Assembly: GCF_014203795.1 (NCBI RefSeq)
Contig: NZ_JACHJU010000003.1
Location: 496,001-560,000 of the forward strand
Reading direction: 5' to 3'
Length of the DNA stretch: 64,000 nt
From: Streptosporangium album
GTDB taxonomy: Bacteria; Actinomycetota; Actinomycetes; Streptosporangiales; Streptosporangiaceae
Part shown: piece after piece, positions 51,333-62,408 of the stretch
Layout: the number at the start of each line of letters is the position of its first letter
How positions within the stretch are numbered: the stretch's first letter is position 1
Position numbers and translations under genes: made by a program
The notes under the pieces: model-generated
Seen by the model: only the letters and a program-made list of their open reading frames with translations
Database searches by the model: none
Told to the model about the DNA's origin: nothing

Positions 51333-52163
51333 CTACGGCAGCCTCGGAGCAGGGGTGGGGGAACCGGCCCGCTGAGATCGGGCAGATGCGTACAGACACA
51401 CCGCGGCGGCGGTCGCGAGGTTCAGACTCTCCGCCTGACCGTAGATCGGGACCCGGACCACTCCGTCGGTCAGCCGCAGGATCTCCTCCGGCAGTCCCCA
51501 CGCCTCGTTGCCGAAGACCCAGGCGGTCGGACCGGACAGGTCCACGTCGTCCAGCGTCTGCTCGCCCGCGCCGTCGGCGGCGAGCACCCGCAGCCCGGCG
51601 TCCTTGAGCTTCTGTACGGCCTGTGCCACCGGGAGTCCCGTGGTGACCGGGAGATGGAACAGGCTGCCCGCACTGGCCCGGACGCACTTGCCGTTGTAGG
51701 GGTCCACCGAGGCGTCGGTGAAGACGACGGCGTCGGCGCCGGCCGCGTCGGCGGTGCGCAGCACGGTCCCGGCGTTGCCGGGGTCACGGACGTGGGCGAG
51801 CACGGCCACCAGCCTGGCGCCGGCGGCCAGGGCGCTGTCCAGGGGCACATGGACGAACCGGCACACGGCGAGCAGCCCCTGCGGGGTGACGGTCTGGGCG
51901 AGTTCGGCCATGACCTCGCCGCTGGCGCGGTGGAAGGGCACTCCCGCGGCGACGGCGGCGCTGACGATGTCGGCGTGCCGCAGCGCGGCCTCGGCCGTGG
52001 CGAACAGCTCCACCACCACGTCGTCCAGTGCCAGCGCCTCGCGGACCGCCTGCGGCCCCTCGGCGAGGAAGGACCGGTCACGGTCCCTGAAGGCCCGCTT
52101 GGTCAGCCGCCGGACGGCCTTGACCCTCGGGGACTTGATGTTGGTCAGCTCGGATCCCGCCAT
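51333..52163 (-). CDS. TrmH/SpoU-family RNA 2'-O-methyltransferase (TsnR-like)
   Basis: 276 aa. An N-terminal L30e-like substrate-binding domain (VKAVRRLTKRAFRDRDR then FLAEGPQAVREAL) precedes the SPOUT domain with its three motifs: NAGTVLRTADAAGADAV, WVFGNEAWGLPEE and VPIYGQAESLNLATAAAV. The trefoil-knot fold methylates ribose 2'-OH in rRNA or tRNA. The start at MAGSELTNIK follows GGGGGAAAAGG. Position after rplT matches Rv1644, often named tsnR, although thiostrepton resistance cannot be inferred. Confidence 0.92.
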   Translation of the reverse strand: MAGSELTNIKSPRVKAVRRLTKRAFRDRDRSFLAEGPQAVREALALDDVVVELFATAEAALRHADIVSAAVAAGVPFHRASGEVMAELAQTVTPQGLLAVCRFVHVPLDSALAAGARLVAVLAHVRDPGNAGTVLRTADAAGADAVVFTDASVDPYNGKCVRASAGSLFHLPVTTGLPVAQAVQKLKDAGLRVLAADGAGEQTLDDVDLSGPTAWVFGNEAWGLPEEILRLTDGVVRVPIYGQAESLNLATAAAVCLYASARSQRAGSPTPAPRLP

Positions 52164-52186
52164 GCCTTTTCCCCCAAGAATGCGAA

Positions 52187-52218
52187 TGCGGCCCACAGCG
52201 TGATCGCTGTGGGCCGCA
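52187..52218 (-). terminator. Hairpin after rplT
   Basis: A perfect 13-bp stem (GCGGCCCACAGCG with its complement) and 4-nt loop lies 20 nt after the rplT stop and 24 nt before the tsnR-like start. It has no T run and may attenuate rather than stop transcription. Confidence 0.6.
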
Positions 52219-52236
52219 CACTCGTCAGTGCCGGAT

Positions 52237-52620
52237 TCAGCCGGCGACCGGCGCGTTCACGTCGGCCGGGAGCGCCTTCTTGGCGGCCTCGACCAGCGTC
52301 GCGAACGTGGCGGCGTCATTGACCGCGAGGTCGGCGAGGATCTTACGGTCGACCTCGATGGAGGCGAGCCGCAGACCCTGGATGAGCCGGTTGTACGTGA
52401 TGCCGTTCTGGCGAGCAGCGGCGTTGATGCGCTGGATCCAGAGACGGCGGAAGGTGCCCTTGCGGTCCTTACGGTCGCGGTAGGCGTAGGTCATCGAGTG
52501 GAGCATCTGCTCCTTGGCCTTGCGGTACAGCCTGGACCGCTGCCCCCGGTAGCCCTTCGCCCGCTCAAGAACGACCTTGCGCTTCTTCTTGGCGTTGATC
52601 GCCCGCTTCACGCGTGCCAT
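52237..52620 (-). CDS. rplT: Ribosomal protein L20
   Basis: 127 aa, basic. It begins [15 protein letters not shown] and continues [18 protein letters not shown], the usual L20 sequence; it binds 23S rRNA early in large-subunit assembly. The C-terminus has a short extension ([11 protein letters not shown]). It follows rpmI after 23 nt in the conserved infC-rpmI-rplT order. In E. coli and Bacillus, L20 represses this operon; no L20-binding pseudoknot was identified here. Confidence 0.98.
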   Translation of the reverse strand: MARVKRAINAKKKRKVVLERAKGYRGQRSRLYRKAKEQMLHSMTYAYRDRKDRKGTFRRLWIQRINAAARQNGITYNRLIQGLRLASIEVDRKILADLAVNDAATFATLVEAAKKALPADVNAPVAG

Positions 52621-52643
52621 GTGTATCTATCTCCCCGGGACCG

Positions 52644-52838
52644 TTACTTAGCGAGCAGCTTCTTGATCTTCTTGGCGTCGGCATCGGAGAGCACGACCTC
52701 GGACTTGAGACGACGCGTCAAGGTGGACGACTTCCACTCGTTGTAATGCGCGCGGTTGGCGCGGCGGCGCTTGATCTTGCCCGTGCCGGTCAGCCGGAAT
52801 CGCTTCTTCGCACCGCTGTGCGTCTTCATCTTCGGCAT
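52644..52838 (-). CDS. rpmI: Ribosomal protein L35
   Basis: 64 aa, full length. It begins [21 protein letters not shown] and ends [13 protein letters not shown], typical L35. It lies 131 nt after infC. That gap contains an 8-bp hairpin (CGAGACCG with CGGTCTCG, 52909-52928) that could mark processing or partial termination between infC and the ribosomal protein genes. Confidence 0.98.
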   Translation of the reverse strand: MPKMKTHSGAKKRFRLTGTGKIKRRRANRAHYNEWKSSTLTRRLKSEVVLSDADAKKIKKLLAK

Positions 52839-52969
52839 CTCAGCCGTCTCTCCCTCGATCGTGCCGATGTCCCGGGCCGGTAACCCAAGTCAAGGGCATG
52901 CCTGACTGCGAGACCGGACCCGGTCTCGGCTTAAACCTCGCGACTGCCTGACGCCTCAGGCTATGCGAC

Positions 52970-53587
52970 TCACTCCTGCGGAGCGGCCACCTCGTCAACG
53001 ACGGGAGCCTGACCCTCCGCAGGGTCGTCGTCACGCCGCGCCTTGGCCGCCGCCTTCTCGGCCTTGGCCTCAGCCTTCTTCTTGTGCGGGCCGATCACCA
53101 TGATCATGTTTCGGCCGTCCTGCTTCGGCTGGGACTCCACGAAGCCAAGCTCCGTGACGTCCTCGGCCAGGCGCTGCAGGAGCCGGAAACCCAGCTCGGG
53201 CCGGGACTGCTCCCGACCACGGAACATGATCGTGACTTTGACCTTGTCCCCGGCCTTGAGGAACCGCACCACGTGACCCTTCTTGGTCTCGTAGTCGTGC
53301 GGGTCGATCTTCGGCCGGAGCTTGATCTCCTTGATGATCGTGTACGCCTGGTTTCGCCGCGCCTCACGTGCCTTCATCGCGGACTCGTACTTGAACTTGC
53401 CGTAGTCCATGAGCTTGCACACGGGCGGGCGAGCCGTAGCCGCGACCTCAACGAGGTCGAGGTCGGACTCCTGAGCCAGCTTCAGAGCATCACCAATGGA
53501 GACGATGCCAACCTGTTCGCCGTTCGGGCCGACGAGGCGGACCTCGGGCACGCGAATACGGTCGTTGATGCGGGGCTCGGCGCTGAT
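52970..53587 (-). CDS. infC: Translation initiation factor IF-3, start codon ATC
   Basis: 205 aa. IF-3 binds the 30S subunit and rejects non-initiator tRNA and weak start codons. The N domain ([20 protein letters not shown]) and C domain ([31 protein letters not shown]) are complete, with an Ala/Lys-rich tail. No ATG, GTG or TTG fits: the coding sequence opens ATC AGC GCC GAG directly after AGGAGG. A rare start codon is the known device by which IF-3 represses its own synthesis (AUU in E. coli), so ATC is read as genuine. The frame extends further upstream but that part is the leader. Confidence 0.93.
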   Translation of the reverse strand: MSAEPRINDRIRVPEVRLVGPNGEQVGIVSIGDALKLAQESDLDLVEVAATARPPVCKLMDYGKFKYESAMKAREARRNQAYTIIKEIKLRPKIDPHDYETKKGHVVRFLKAGDKVKVTIMFRGREQSRPELGFRLLQRLAEDVTELGFVESQPKQDGRNMIMVIGPHKKKAEAKAEKAAAKARRDDDPAEGQAPVVDEVAAPQE

Positions 53588-53935
53588 GGGGCCTCCTAGG
53601 TTGCGATCCGCCGCCGTCTTTGCGGGCGGCTGCCACATGCTCGATCGTGCCGGGAGGTCGCAGAACGCAGGCCGTTTCCGGGCCTGGATACACGAAATGC
53701 CCCGCACGTCGCGCATGCGGGGCCACACGAACTCATCAGCTTCAATGCCGCGAGCTCCCCGGAGTTACCCGGTGTGATCCTTGACCTGCCGACCTCGCGG
53801 TCAGCCAGGTGGGAGGTGAACCTCCGCTTGCGCGTCCAGCAGGCACGCCGGACCGATCGAGTAGTTACATTACCACAACCGCGCACGTCCACAGAATCAT
53901 CCCCGCGGCATCCCCCTCGATGCCACATTTTCCTT
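53588..53935 (-). promoter_or_regulatory. infC leader and promoter region
   Basis: About 350 nt without a gene. On the minus strand it holds GCCCCGCA with TGCGGGGC (53699-53723), an 8-bp GC stem followed by ATTTCGT, and closer to the start codon GCCGCC with GGCGGC (53610-53631). The first resembles an attenuator, the second could influence the infC ribosome site. Open frames crossing this region lack ribosome sites. A promoter is expected near 53850-53930, but no convincing pair was found. Confidence 0.5.
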
Positions 53936-53939
53936 ACCT

Positions 53940-53969
53940 CTCGACTCATATATCGATGGTCGGTATATA
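53940..53969 (+). promoter_or_regulatory. PadR operator and promoter
   Basis: ATATATCGA (53948-53956) and TCGGTATAT (53960-53968) form a near-perfect inverted repeat with a TGG spacer, the AT-rich look of PadR-family operators. It fills the spacer of a promoter with CTCGAC (53940-53945) and TATATA (53964-53969), 18 nt apart. Autorepression by the next gene is expected. The predicted transcript start is within a few bases of the ATG, so the mRNA may be nearly leaderless. Confidence 0.7.
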
Positions 53970-53977
53970 AAGGCGAT

Positions 53978-54346
53978 ATGAGCGAGCGATCAATGCAGGA
54001 GCCCACGTTCCTGATCCTCACCGCCCTGGCAGCCAGGCCCCAGCACGGCTACGGAGTGATCACCGATGTCCGGGAGATATCCGGCGGCCGGGTGCGCCTG
54101 CGGGCGGGCACCCTCTACGCCGCCCTCGACCGCCTCCAGTCCGAAGGACTCATCGCGAGTGACCGCGAGGAGGTGGTGGACGGCCGCGTCCGGCGCTACT
54201 ACCGGCTGACCGGCGACGGGGCCACCCGCCTGGCCGCCGAGGCCGAACGGCTGCGCCGGCACGCCGAGGCGGCCTCCACCCGCCTGCGCGCCCGGCCCGC
54301 CGGTGGCATGCTGTTCGGCCGCGATCTGGCCGGAGGCGCGGCATGA
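53978..54346 (+). CDS. PadR family transcriptional regulator
   Basis: 122 aa. The winged helix-turn-helix is typical of the short PadR type: FLILTALAARPQHGYGVI, then GTLYAALDRLQSEGLI and RRYYRLTGDGATRL, with a C-terminal dimerisation helix. It probably represses itself and the membrane protein gene that overlaps its stop by 4 nt (ATGA). ATG at 53978 was chosen because the operator-promoter lies immediately before; an ATG five codons later is an alternative. Inducer unknown. Confidence 0.93.
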   Translation: MSERSMQEPTFLILTALAARPQHGYGVITDVREISGGRVRLRAGTLYAALDRLQSEGLIASDREEVVDGRVRRYYRLTGDGATRLAAEAERLRRHAEAASTRLRARPAGGMLFGRDLAGGAA

Positions 54347-55311
54347 GCCCCCTGGAGGCGCGCTACCGGAGACTCCTGGCCTGTTACCCCGCCGAGCATC
54401 GGGCGCGCCACGGGGAGGAGATGATCGGGGTGATGCTCGCGGGAGCGGAGCCCGGTCGTCGGCATCCGGACCCACGTGAGGTGTTCGACGTGGTCAGGGG
54501 CGGCGTGCAGATCCGTCTCCAGTGGTTCCTCGGCCCCGAGGCGGCCGCGCACTGGCGCGACGCGCTGAACGTCGCCGCGATCATCGCGCCGCTCTACCTG
54601 CTCATCGTCCAGGCCGGCGGCTCGGTCGTGATGCTCTGGCCGACCGACCCGAACTTCGTCGTGTACAACCTGCTGAGTTTCGCCTCGCTCCTGCCGTACG
54701 CCGTGATCGTGGGGCTGGCGTTGCGCGGCCTGCGCTGGACGGCGGCGGCTCTCGCATGGATCTGGGCGGTCTGGGGCACCGTCCTCGTTGCCGTGTCGAC
54801 CGCGAACATGATCGAGCAGGCGGGCGGGCCGGGCGCTCACCCCCTCGGCACCGTGCCCAGCCTCATCGATTACGCCCTCGGCGCGTTGCCCGCGCTGGTC
54901 GTGGCCCTGCTGCTGACCGTCGCGCCGCGGCCCGCCGAGGGCGCGGCACTCATCGGTCACCAGGGGCTGCTCCGCTGGGCCCTCATCAGCACGGTGGCGC
55001 TGATGGCGGCGACCGCCCTCTGGTACGGCTGGTCGGACGACGACTACGCCAACACCCTGCTCGCTCCGGCCCTGATCGCGATGGCCTGCGGGGCCGGCAG
55101 CCGCACCCCGGTCGGCCGCCGGGTGATCCTGCTCCTGTTCCCGGTGCTGCTCCTGATGTACGGCGACAACCTGATCCATCGGGCCCTCGACGGCAGGTGG
55201 GTCTCCTCCCTGGTGGAGGTCCTGGTCGTCGGCGTTCTGTTCACCGTCGCCCGGCAGGGCTTCAAGCCCTACGGCACCGGGACGGTCAGCTCTCCGGAGC
55301 GGCTCGTCTGA
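54343..55311 (+). CDS. Membrane protein co-transcribed with PadR regulator
   Basis: 322 aa. A cytoplasmic N-terminal part (LEARYRRLLACYPAEHRARHGEEM) like that often found in proteins paired with PadR regulators is followed by about seven hydrophobic segments. No transport or catalytic motif was recognised. The start overlaps the PadR gene (ATGA), making a two-gene regulator/effector unit. Its last 26 nt overlap the end of aroE on the other strand. It could protect or modify the membrane in response to the PadR ligand, which is inference. Confidence 0.8.
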   Translation: MSPLEARYRRLLACYPAEHRARHGEEMIGVMLAGAEPGRRHPDPREVFDVVRGGVQIRLQWFLGPEAAAHWRDALNVAAIIAPLYLLIVQAGGSVVMLWPTDPNFVVYNLLSFASLLPYAVIVGLALRGLRWTAAALAWIWAVWGTVLVAVSTANMIEQAGGPGAHPLGTVPSLIDYALGALPALVVALLLTVAPRPAEGAALIGHQGLLRWALISTVALMAATALWYGWSDDDYANTLLAPALIAMACGAGSRTPVGRRVILLLFPVLLLMYGDNLIHRALDGRWVSSLVEVLVVGVLFTVARQGFKPYGTGTVSSPERLV

Positions 55312-56110
55312 CGATCTCGGCCTTGCCCGCCGCGCGCATCGCCTCCACCGGCACGTCGGTCCGGCCGGTCATCATCTCGACCTGCCGGACCGCCTGGTGC
55401 AGGAGCATGGGGAAACCCCCGATGACGATTCCGCCCCGCTCCGCCACGGCCGAGGCCAGACGGGTGGGCCACGGCGCGTAGACGACGTCGAAGAGCGCGG
55501 GCACTCCGGCCACCAGGCCGGCGAGACCGTCTGCGGCCCCGGCGGGCAGGGTCGAGACGACCAGGTCCACGTCCAGGACGAGGCTGAGCTTGTCGAAGGT
55601 CTGCACCGTCAGGGCCGTACCGAGCCGTTCCGCCACCTCTGCGGTCTCCCCTGCCCTGGCCGGGTCGCGGACCACCAGGGTCGCCTCGTCCAGGCCCAGC
55701 TCGCGCAGGGCGGCCAGTGCGGAGGCCGCCGTCGCCCCTCCGCCGAGGATCGTCGCGGCCCGGGGCGGGGCCACGCCCGCCTCGGCGAGTGCCGCGACGA
55801 TGCCGTGGATGTCGGTGTTCTCGCCGTGGCGGGCACCGCCGGAGAAGACCACGGTGTTGGCCCCGCCCACCTGCAGCGCGAGCTCGGAGACCGTGTCGAG
55901 CAGCGGGAGTACGGCCCGCTTGAGCGGCATGGTGAGCGACAGTCCCGCCCACCCGGGGCCGAGCCCGCCGATGAGGCCGGGCAGCCCGGCCTCATCGCAC
56001 TCGATCGCCTCATAGCGCCAGTCGTGCAGGCCCATGCCCTCGTAGGCGGCGCGGTGCAGGGAAGGCGAGAGCGAGTGGACGATGGGCGACCCGAGCACCG
56101 CCGCCCTCAT
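55286..56110 (-). CDS. aroE: Shikimate dehydrogenase
   Basis: 274 aa. It reduces 3-dehydroshikimate with NADPH in the aromatic amino-acid pathway. Substrate-binding motifs HSLSPSLHRAAY and LSLTMPLKRAV (catalytic Lys), plus GENTDIHG (Asp) and the nucleotide loop LGGGATAASAL, are present. The ATG is within TGATG with the stop of the upstream mltG. Same order as Rv2552c in M. tuberculosis. It ends in a 26-nt convergent overlap with the membrane protein gene. Confidence 0.95.
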   Translation of the reverse strand: MRAAVLGSPIVHSLSPSLHRAAYEGMGLHDWRYEAIECDEAGLPGLIGGLGPGWAGLSLTMPLKRAVLPLLDTVSELALQVGGANTVVFSGGARHGENTDIHGIVAALAEAGVAPPRAATILGGGATAASALAALRELGLDEATLVVRDPARAGETAEVAERLGTALTVQTFDKLSLVLDVDLVVSTLPAGAADGLAGLVAGVPALFDVVYAPWPTRLASAVAERGGIVIGGFPMLLHQAVRQVEMMTGRTDVPVEAMRAAGKAEIVRRAAPES

Positions 56111-57276
56111 CACCCGCCCGCCTGGTTCTTCTCGAACTCCGCCTTGAGCCTGAAGAACTCGGCCTCGGAGGAGGTGAACTTGGTGATGCCGCGCTTGGGG
56201 TCGGTCGTGACGAACCAGATCCAGTCGCCCTTGGTCGGGTTCAGCGCCGCCTGGATGGCGTGGTCACCGGGGTTGGAGATCGGACCCGGAGGCAGACCGA
56301 GCCGCTCATAGGTGTTGTAGAGCGAGGTGCTCTTGAGATCCGCGTTGGACGCCGCGATGCCGTACTTGTTCAGCCCGTACATCACCGTGCTGTCCATCGC
56401 CAGCTCGCGCTCGGGATTGCCGTTGAGGCGGTTGTAGATGACGCGGGCCACCTTGCCCATGTCCTCGACGCTGCCCGACTCGGCCTGGACGATGCTGGCG
56501 ATCGTCATGATCTCGTGCGCGGTGTGGCCGAGTGCCTTCGCCTCCTTCTCCAGCCCGTCCTTTCCTGCGGTCTCCTGGAAGCGCGCGACCATCGCCGCGA
56601 GGATGTCGGCGGGCGTCATCTTCGGCGAGATCTCGTAGGTGGCCGGGAAGGCGTAGCCCTCCAACCTGCCCTTGGCGTAGGAGGGCAGGTCCAGCGCCTC
56701 GGCGTCCTTGGCGGCCCGCTGGAACTCCTTGAGCGGTTTGCCGGTCTGCTTGGCGAGCTGCGCCAGGGTGTCGGACAGGCGCAGGCCCTCCTTGAGGGTC
56801 ACCTTCGCCAGGAGCCGCTTGGCCGGGTCGAGCAGGGTGACGGCGGTGGCAGCGGACATCTGCTTGCGCATGGTGTATTCGCCGGGCTGCAGGGAGCCGC
56901 TCTTGTTGGCGTCGGCGACGGCGTTGACGAACGCCTTCGCGCTCTTGACCACGCCCTGCTCCTGCAGGGTCTGCGCCACGTCCGAGGCGTTCTGCCCATC
57001 CTTGATCTCCACGACGACCTCGCCGGTGCCCGCTCCGGTGTAGTCCTCGACGGTCATCGCGTCGCGCAGCCAGGTGTAGCCGTAGAAACCACCGGCGCCG
57101 ATGCCGCCCACCAGGACGATCACGGCGAGCATCGGGGCGAGGAAGCCTCCCCGGTTACGGCGGCGCCGGCGGCGGCGGCCGCGCCTGCTGCCGGAGCCAG
57201 AGGACGTGCGTGACCTGCGCCGTGACCGACCGTCGTCATCGGCGCCGACCAGGAAGTCCATATCGAGATCGCTCAT
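56110..57276 (-). CDS. mltG: Endolytic transglycosylase MltG, copy 1
   Basis: 388 aa. MltG cuts nascent peptidoglycan glycan strands and so sets where chains end. A long Arg/Ser-rich cytoplasmic N-terminus leads to one membrane segment (FLAPMLAVIVLVGGIGAGGFYGYTWL region), a LysM-like domain, and the YceG domain with the catalytic Glu in IASIVQAESGS and the closing LPPGPISNPGDHAIQAAL and WFVTTDPKRGITKF. ATG of MSDLDMDF was preferred to an upstream TTG. It lies 163 nt after a second mltG and is coupled to aroE. Confidence 0.95.
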   Translation of the reverse strand: MSDLDMDFLVGADDDGRSRRRSRTSSGSGSRRGRRRRRRRNRGGFLAPMLAVIVLVGGIGAGGFYGYTWLRDAMTVEDYTGAGTGEVVVEIKDGQNASDVAQTLQEQGVVKSAKAFVNAVADANKSGSLQPGEYTMRKQMSAATAVTLLDPAKRLLAKVTLKEGLRLSDTLAQLAKQTGKPLKEFQRAAKDAEALDLPSYAKGRLEGYAFPATYEISPKMTPADILAAMVARFQETAGKDGLEKEAKALGHTAHEIMTIASIVQAESGSVEDMGKVARVIYNRLNGNPERELAMDSTVMYGLNKYGIAASNADLKSTSLYNTYERLGLPPGPISNPGDHAIQAALNPTKGDWIWFVTTDPKRGITKFTSSEAEFFRLKAEFEKNQAGG

Positions 57277-57410
57277 AGCTTCGCCGGCCAATCTCCCGTT
57301 AGGGACGGCCTGGCGTCAAGGGGGTATGCCAAACCGAGGGGGGGCACCGGGCCGGACGTCCCGGTCGACCGGGCACCTTCTCCCGACCTTGCGGTGCGGG
57401 TCGCCGCGTG

Positions 57411-57435
57411 CGGCGGAACCGGGGGCGTTCCGCCG
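57411..57435 (-). terminator. GC-rich hairpin between the two mltG genes
   Basis: A perfect 9-bp inverted repeat (CGGCGGAAC with GTTCCGCCG) and 7-nt loop lies 5 nt after the stop of mltG copy 2. It has no T run, so it may attenuate or stabilise mRNA rather than stop it. Confidence 0.4.
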
Positions 57436-57439
57436 TACA

Positions 57440-58477
57440 TCACCGCGTCCCGAGGTATTTGTTCAGCTCTTCCCTGTATCTCACGAACTCACTCTCTTTG
57501 TCAGTGAATTTCGTGATTCTATGCTCCGGATCGGTTGTGACAAACCAGAGCCAATCACCTTGATCTGGATGGAGCGCCGCCTGCAGCGCCTTCTCCCCTG
57601 GATTCGCGATGGGGCCGGGCGGCAGACCAGGTCTCAGATAGGTGTTGTAGGGTGACTTCACCTTGATGTCCTTCTCCGTCACCTTGAGGCTCCTGCGCTT
57701 CTGCGCGTAGAGCACCGTGGCGTCGAGCTGGAGCGGCACTCGCGCCTTGATCCGGTTGTAGATCACTCTAGCGATCTTCGGATAGTCGGAGTCCCGGCCG
57801 CCCTCGGCCTGGAGGATGCTCGCCACCGTGACGACCTCCAGAGGCGTCAGGTGCACCTTCGCCGCCGCCGCCTCAAGGTCGAGCTCATGGGCTGCGTGTC
57901 TGTACCGTTCCACCATGGCCGCGAGCACCTTCCCCGGCGTCATGTCCGGCTCGACCTCGTAGGTGGCGGGAAAGAGGAAACCCTCTGCGCTCTCGGCGTA
58001 TGCGGGCAGGTCGAGCTCCTGACGGTCTGCCGCTGCCTTCGCGAAATCGGCCCGCCGCATGCCGGTGCCCGCGGTGAGCCTGTCGAGCAGCTCGGGCAGG
58101 CGCAGCCCTTCCGCGACGGTCACCCGGCGCACCACCCGCGACTCCGGCGCGACCAGCAGTTTGAGGGCGGCGGCGGCCGACATGCCCTTGCGTAGCTTGA
58201 AATAGCCGGGCCGCAGGCTCTTCCCCTTCGCCTGCTCCTCGGTCACCCGGACGAACGACCTGGCGCTCGCCACCACACCGGCGTCGGCGAGAACCGAGGC
58301 GATCTCACGCGCGCTCGCACCTTCGTCGATCTTGACGGTGACCGTGCCCGAACCGGCCCCTTCGAAGTCTGCAGGCATCAGGTACGGCTTGACCAGGACG
58401 TATCCGCCGACGCCGAGCGTCGTGGCGACAACGGCCGCGCCACCCGCCAGCAGCCATAACGGCCGCAGACGGCTCAC
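57440..58477 (-). CDS. Endolytic transglycosylase MltG-like, copy 2
   Basis: 345 aa, a tandem paralogue of the next gene. It has a short cytoplasmic N-terminus, one membrane segment ([20 protein letters not shown]), a LysM-like part and the YceG domain. The catalytic Glu is kept ([13 protein letters not shown]), as are [18 protein letters not shown] and [14 protein letters not shown], so it should be active. Unlike copy 1 it lacks the long Arg-rich cytoplasmic tail, which suggests different partners. GTG start overlaps the ruvX stop (GTGA). Confidence 0.92.
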   Translation of the reverse strand: MSRLRPLWLLAGGAAVVATTLGVGGYVLVKPYLMPADFEGAGSGTVTVKIDEGASAREIASVLADAGVVASARSFVRVTEEQAKGKSLRPGYFKLRKGMSAAAALKLLVAPESRVVRRVTVAEGLRLPELLDRLTAGTGMRRADFAKAAADRQELDLPAYAESAEGFLFPATYEVEPDMTPGKVLAAMVERYRHAAHELDLEAAAAKVHLTPLEVVTVASILQAEGGRDSDYPKIARVIYNRIKARVPLQLDATVLYAQKRRSLKVTEKDIKVKSPYNTYLRPGLPPGPIANPGEKALQAALHPDQGDWLWFVTTDPEHRITKFTDKESEFVRYREELNKYLGTR

Positions 58478-58977
58478 CGAGCGGTCCCACCACTCGATTC
58501 TCCCCCGGGCTGCTCGCCCGGTGGTCCGAGGGGTCTGCCCGGTGGTATGCCGGTGGCGCGCTCGGCGTCCAGGGCGGCCTGGAGCAGCACGATGGCCGCC
58601 GCCTGGTCCACCACTCCGCGCTGGTTCTTGGCTTTCACCCCGCTGGCCCGCAGGCCCTGCTGGGCGGTGACCGTGGTCAGCCGCTCGTCGAACAGCCGCA
58701 CCGGGATGGGTGACAGCCGCAGCGAGATCCGGGTCGCGAAGGCGCGGGCGGCCTCGGCCGCCTGCCCCTCGCGACCGGACAGCGAGGTCGGCAGTCCGAC
58801 CACGATCTCGACGACCTCGTACTCGTCCGCGATCTCCGCGAGCCGGTCCAGATCGCCCTTGCCTCGCCGTACGGTCTCCACCGGCGTGGCCAGCAGCCCG
58901 GAAGGGTCACTGCGGGCCACGCCGATACGGACCGAGCCGACGTCGACGCCCAGCCGAATGCCGTTTCTCATCATCAT
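58474..58977 (-). CDS. ruvX: Holliday junction resolvase-like RuvX (YqgF)
   Basis: 167 aa. RNase H-like fold with [16 protein letters not shown] at the N-terminus, [14 protein letters not shown] and [14 protein letters not shown], giving the acidic active-site residues; [14 protein letters not shown] closes the domain. The family is linked both to junction resolution and to rRNA 5'-end processing. Three consecutive ATG codons follow GGAGGCGGGG, so the exact start is uncertain by two codons. A Pro/Gly-rich tail of about 25 residues follows the domain. It lies 40 nt after alaS. Confidence 0.93.
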   Translation of the reverse strand: MMMRNGIRLGVDVGSVRIGVARSDPSGLLATPVETVRRGKGDLDRLAEIADEYEVVEIVVGLPTSLSGREGQAAEAARAFATRISLRLSPIPVRLFDERLTTVTAQQGLRASGVKAKNQRGVVDQAAAIVLLQAALDAERATGIPPGRPLGPPGEQPGGESSGGTAR

Positions 58978-59017
58978 CCCCGCCTCCGAGCCGTGTCCGA
59001 CTCGCAGGCGTCCATCG

Positions 59018-61690
<2,673 letters not shown>

Positions 61691-61691
61691 G

Positions 61692-61946
61692 TCAGCGGCC
61701 ATCCTTTACGTCGTAGTGATACGTGTTCTCAACAGTGTCGAGCCCGAATCTGGATCGCAACTCGGTTTCCCGCTTGGCCGCACCCTCCAGGGTGTCGCCG
61801 GCGAACTCCCTCATCTGCTCCAGGACGCCGGTGGCGTTGCGCACGGCGCGGCGGGCCAGGTGGTTCGGATGCAGTGCTTGCAGCTTACGCATCGCCCAGA
61901 CCGCGCCGAACGCGCCCAGGGACATGTAGAACAGTCGCCGGATCAT
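61692..61946 (-). CDS. Small membrane-anchored protein, DUF6167-like
   Basis: 84 aa. A short hydrophobic N-terminus ([15 protein letters not shown]) is followed by a charged helical region ([20 protein letters not shown]) and a tail ending YHYDVKDGR. Proteins of this kind are usually found between the DUF948 gene and alaS in actinomycetes, as here. The ATG overlaps the DUF948 stop (ATGA) and its own stop touches the alaS ribosome site. Function unknown. Confidence 0.8.
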   Translation of the reverse strand: MIRRLFYMSLGAFGAVWAMRKLQALHPNHLARRAVRNATGVLEQMREFAGDTLEGAAKRETELRSRFGLDTVENTYHYDVKDGR

Positions 61947-62329
61947 CGCCGCCGCCTCTCCAGCATCCGGAGGTTGGATCTGCCACGGACGCGCAGGGCC
62001 TGCCGGATGCCGTGGCTCAGCGCCGCAAGCTTGATCAGCGGCCCCGTGACCAGGGTCTGGGTGACGCCGCTGACCTTGGCGACGTGCCCGCTGACCTGCT
62101 TGACGTCCATGGCGATGGCCTCGACGGCGACGAGTTGACGATTGGCCTCACCGACGGTGGCCGTGACGTCCTCCAGCAGCGGCACGACGCGCTCGCTCAG
62201 CTCCGAGACCATCTTGGTCGTCTCGGTGAGCAGCCGTGCCAGCCTGACCAGGACCACGGCCAGAAAGCAGACCAGGATCGCCCATGCCATGGCCACGATC
62301 AGTCCGGCGACCTCTCCCGCGCTAAGCAT
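61943..62329 (-). CDS. DUF948 domain membrane protein
   Basis: 128 aa. One N-terminal membrane segment (VAGLIVAMAWAILVCFLAVV) precedes a long amphipathic helix (ETTKMVSELSERVVPLLEDV; ATVGEANRQLVAVEAIAMDV), the usual DUF948 layout, which resembles a membrane-tethered coiled coil. The C-terminus is Arg-rich. ATG with GGAGATC upstream. First gene of the DUF948-DUF6167-alaS-ruvX-mltG-mltG-aroE row, so the row's promoter should lie in the roughly 80 nt before it. Function unknown. Confidence 0.88.
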   Translation of the reverse strand: MLSAGEVAGLIVAMAWAILVCFLAVVLVRLARLLTETTKMVSELSERVVPLLEDVTATVGEANRQLVAVEAIAMDVKQVSGHVAKVSGVTQTLVTGPLIKLAALSHGIRQALRVRGRSNLRMLERRRR

Positions 62330-62408
62330 GCGCCGATCTCCCTACTCAACCTGGCTGGAACGGCAAGACCCTATCGCGTCTTGCGCTGCTCTCCCGGCAC
62401 GCCGTCTC

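Noticed and set aside
53596-54021. A 141-codon minus-strand open frame upstream of infC
   Set aside because: It crosses the PadR promoter and the infC leader, has no ribosome site and reads as Arg/Cys-rich non-coding sequence.
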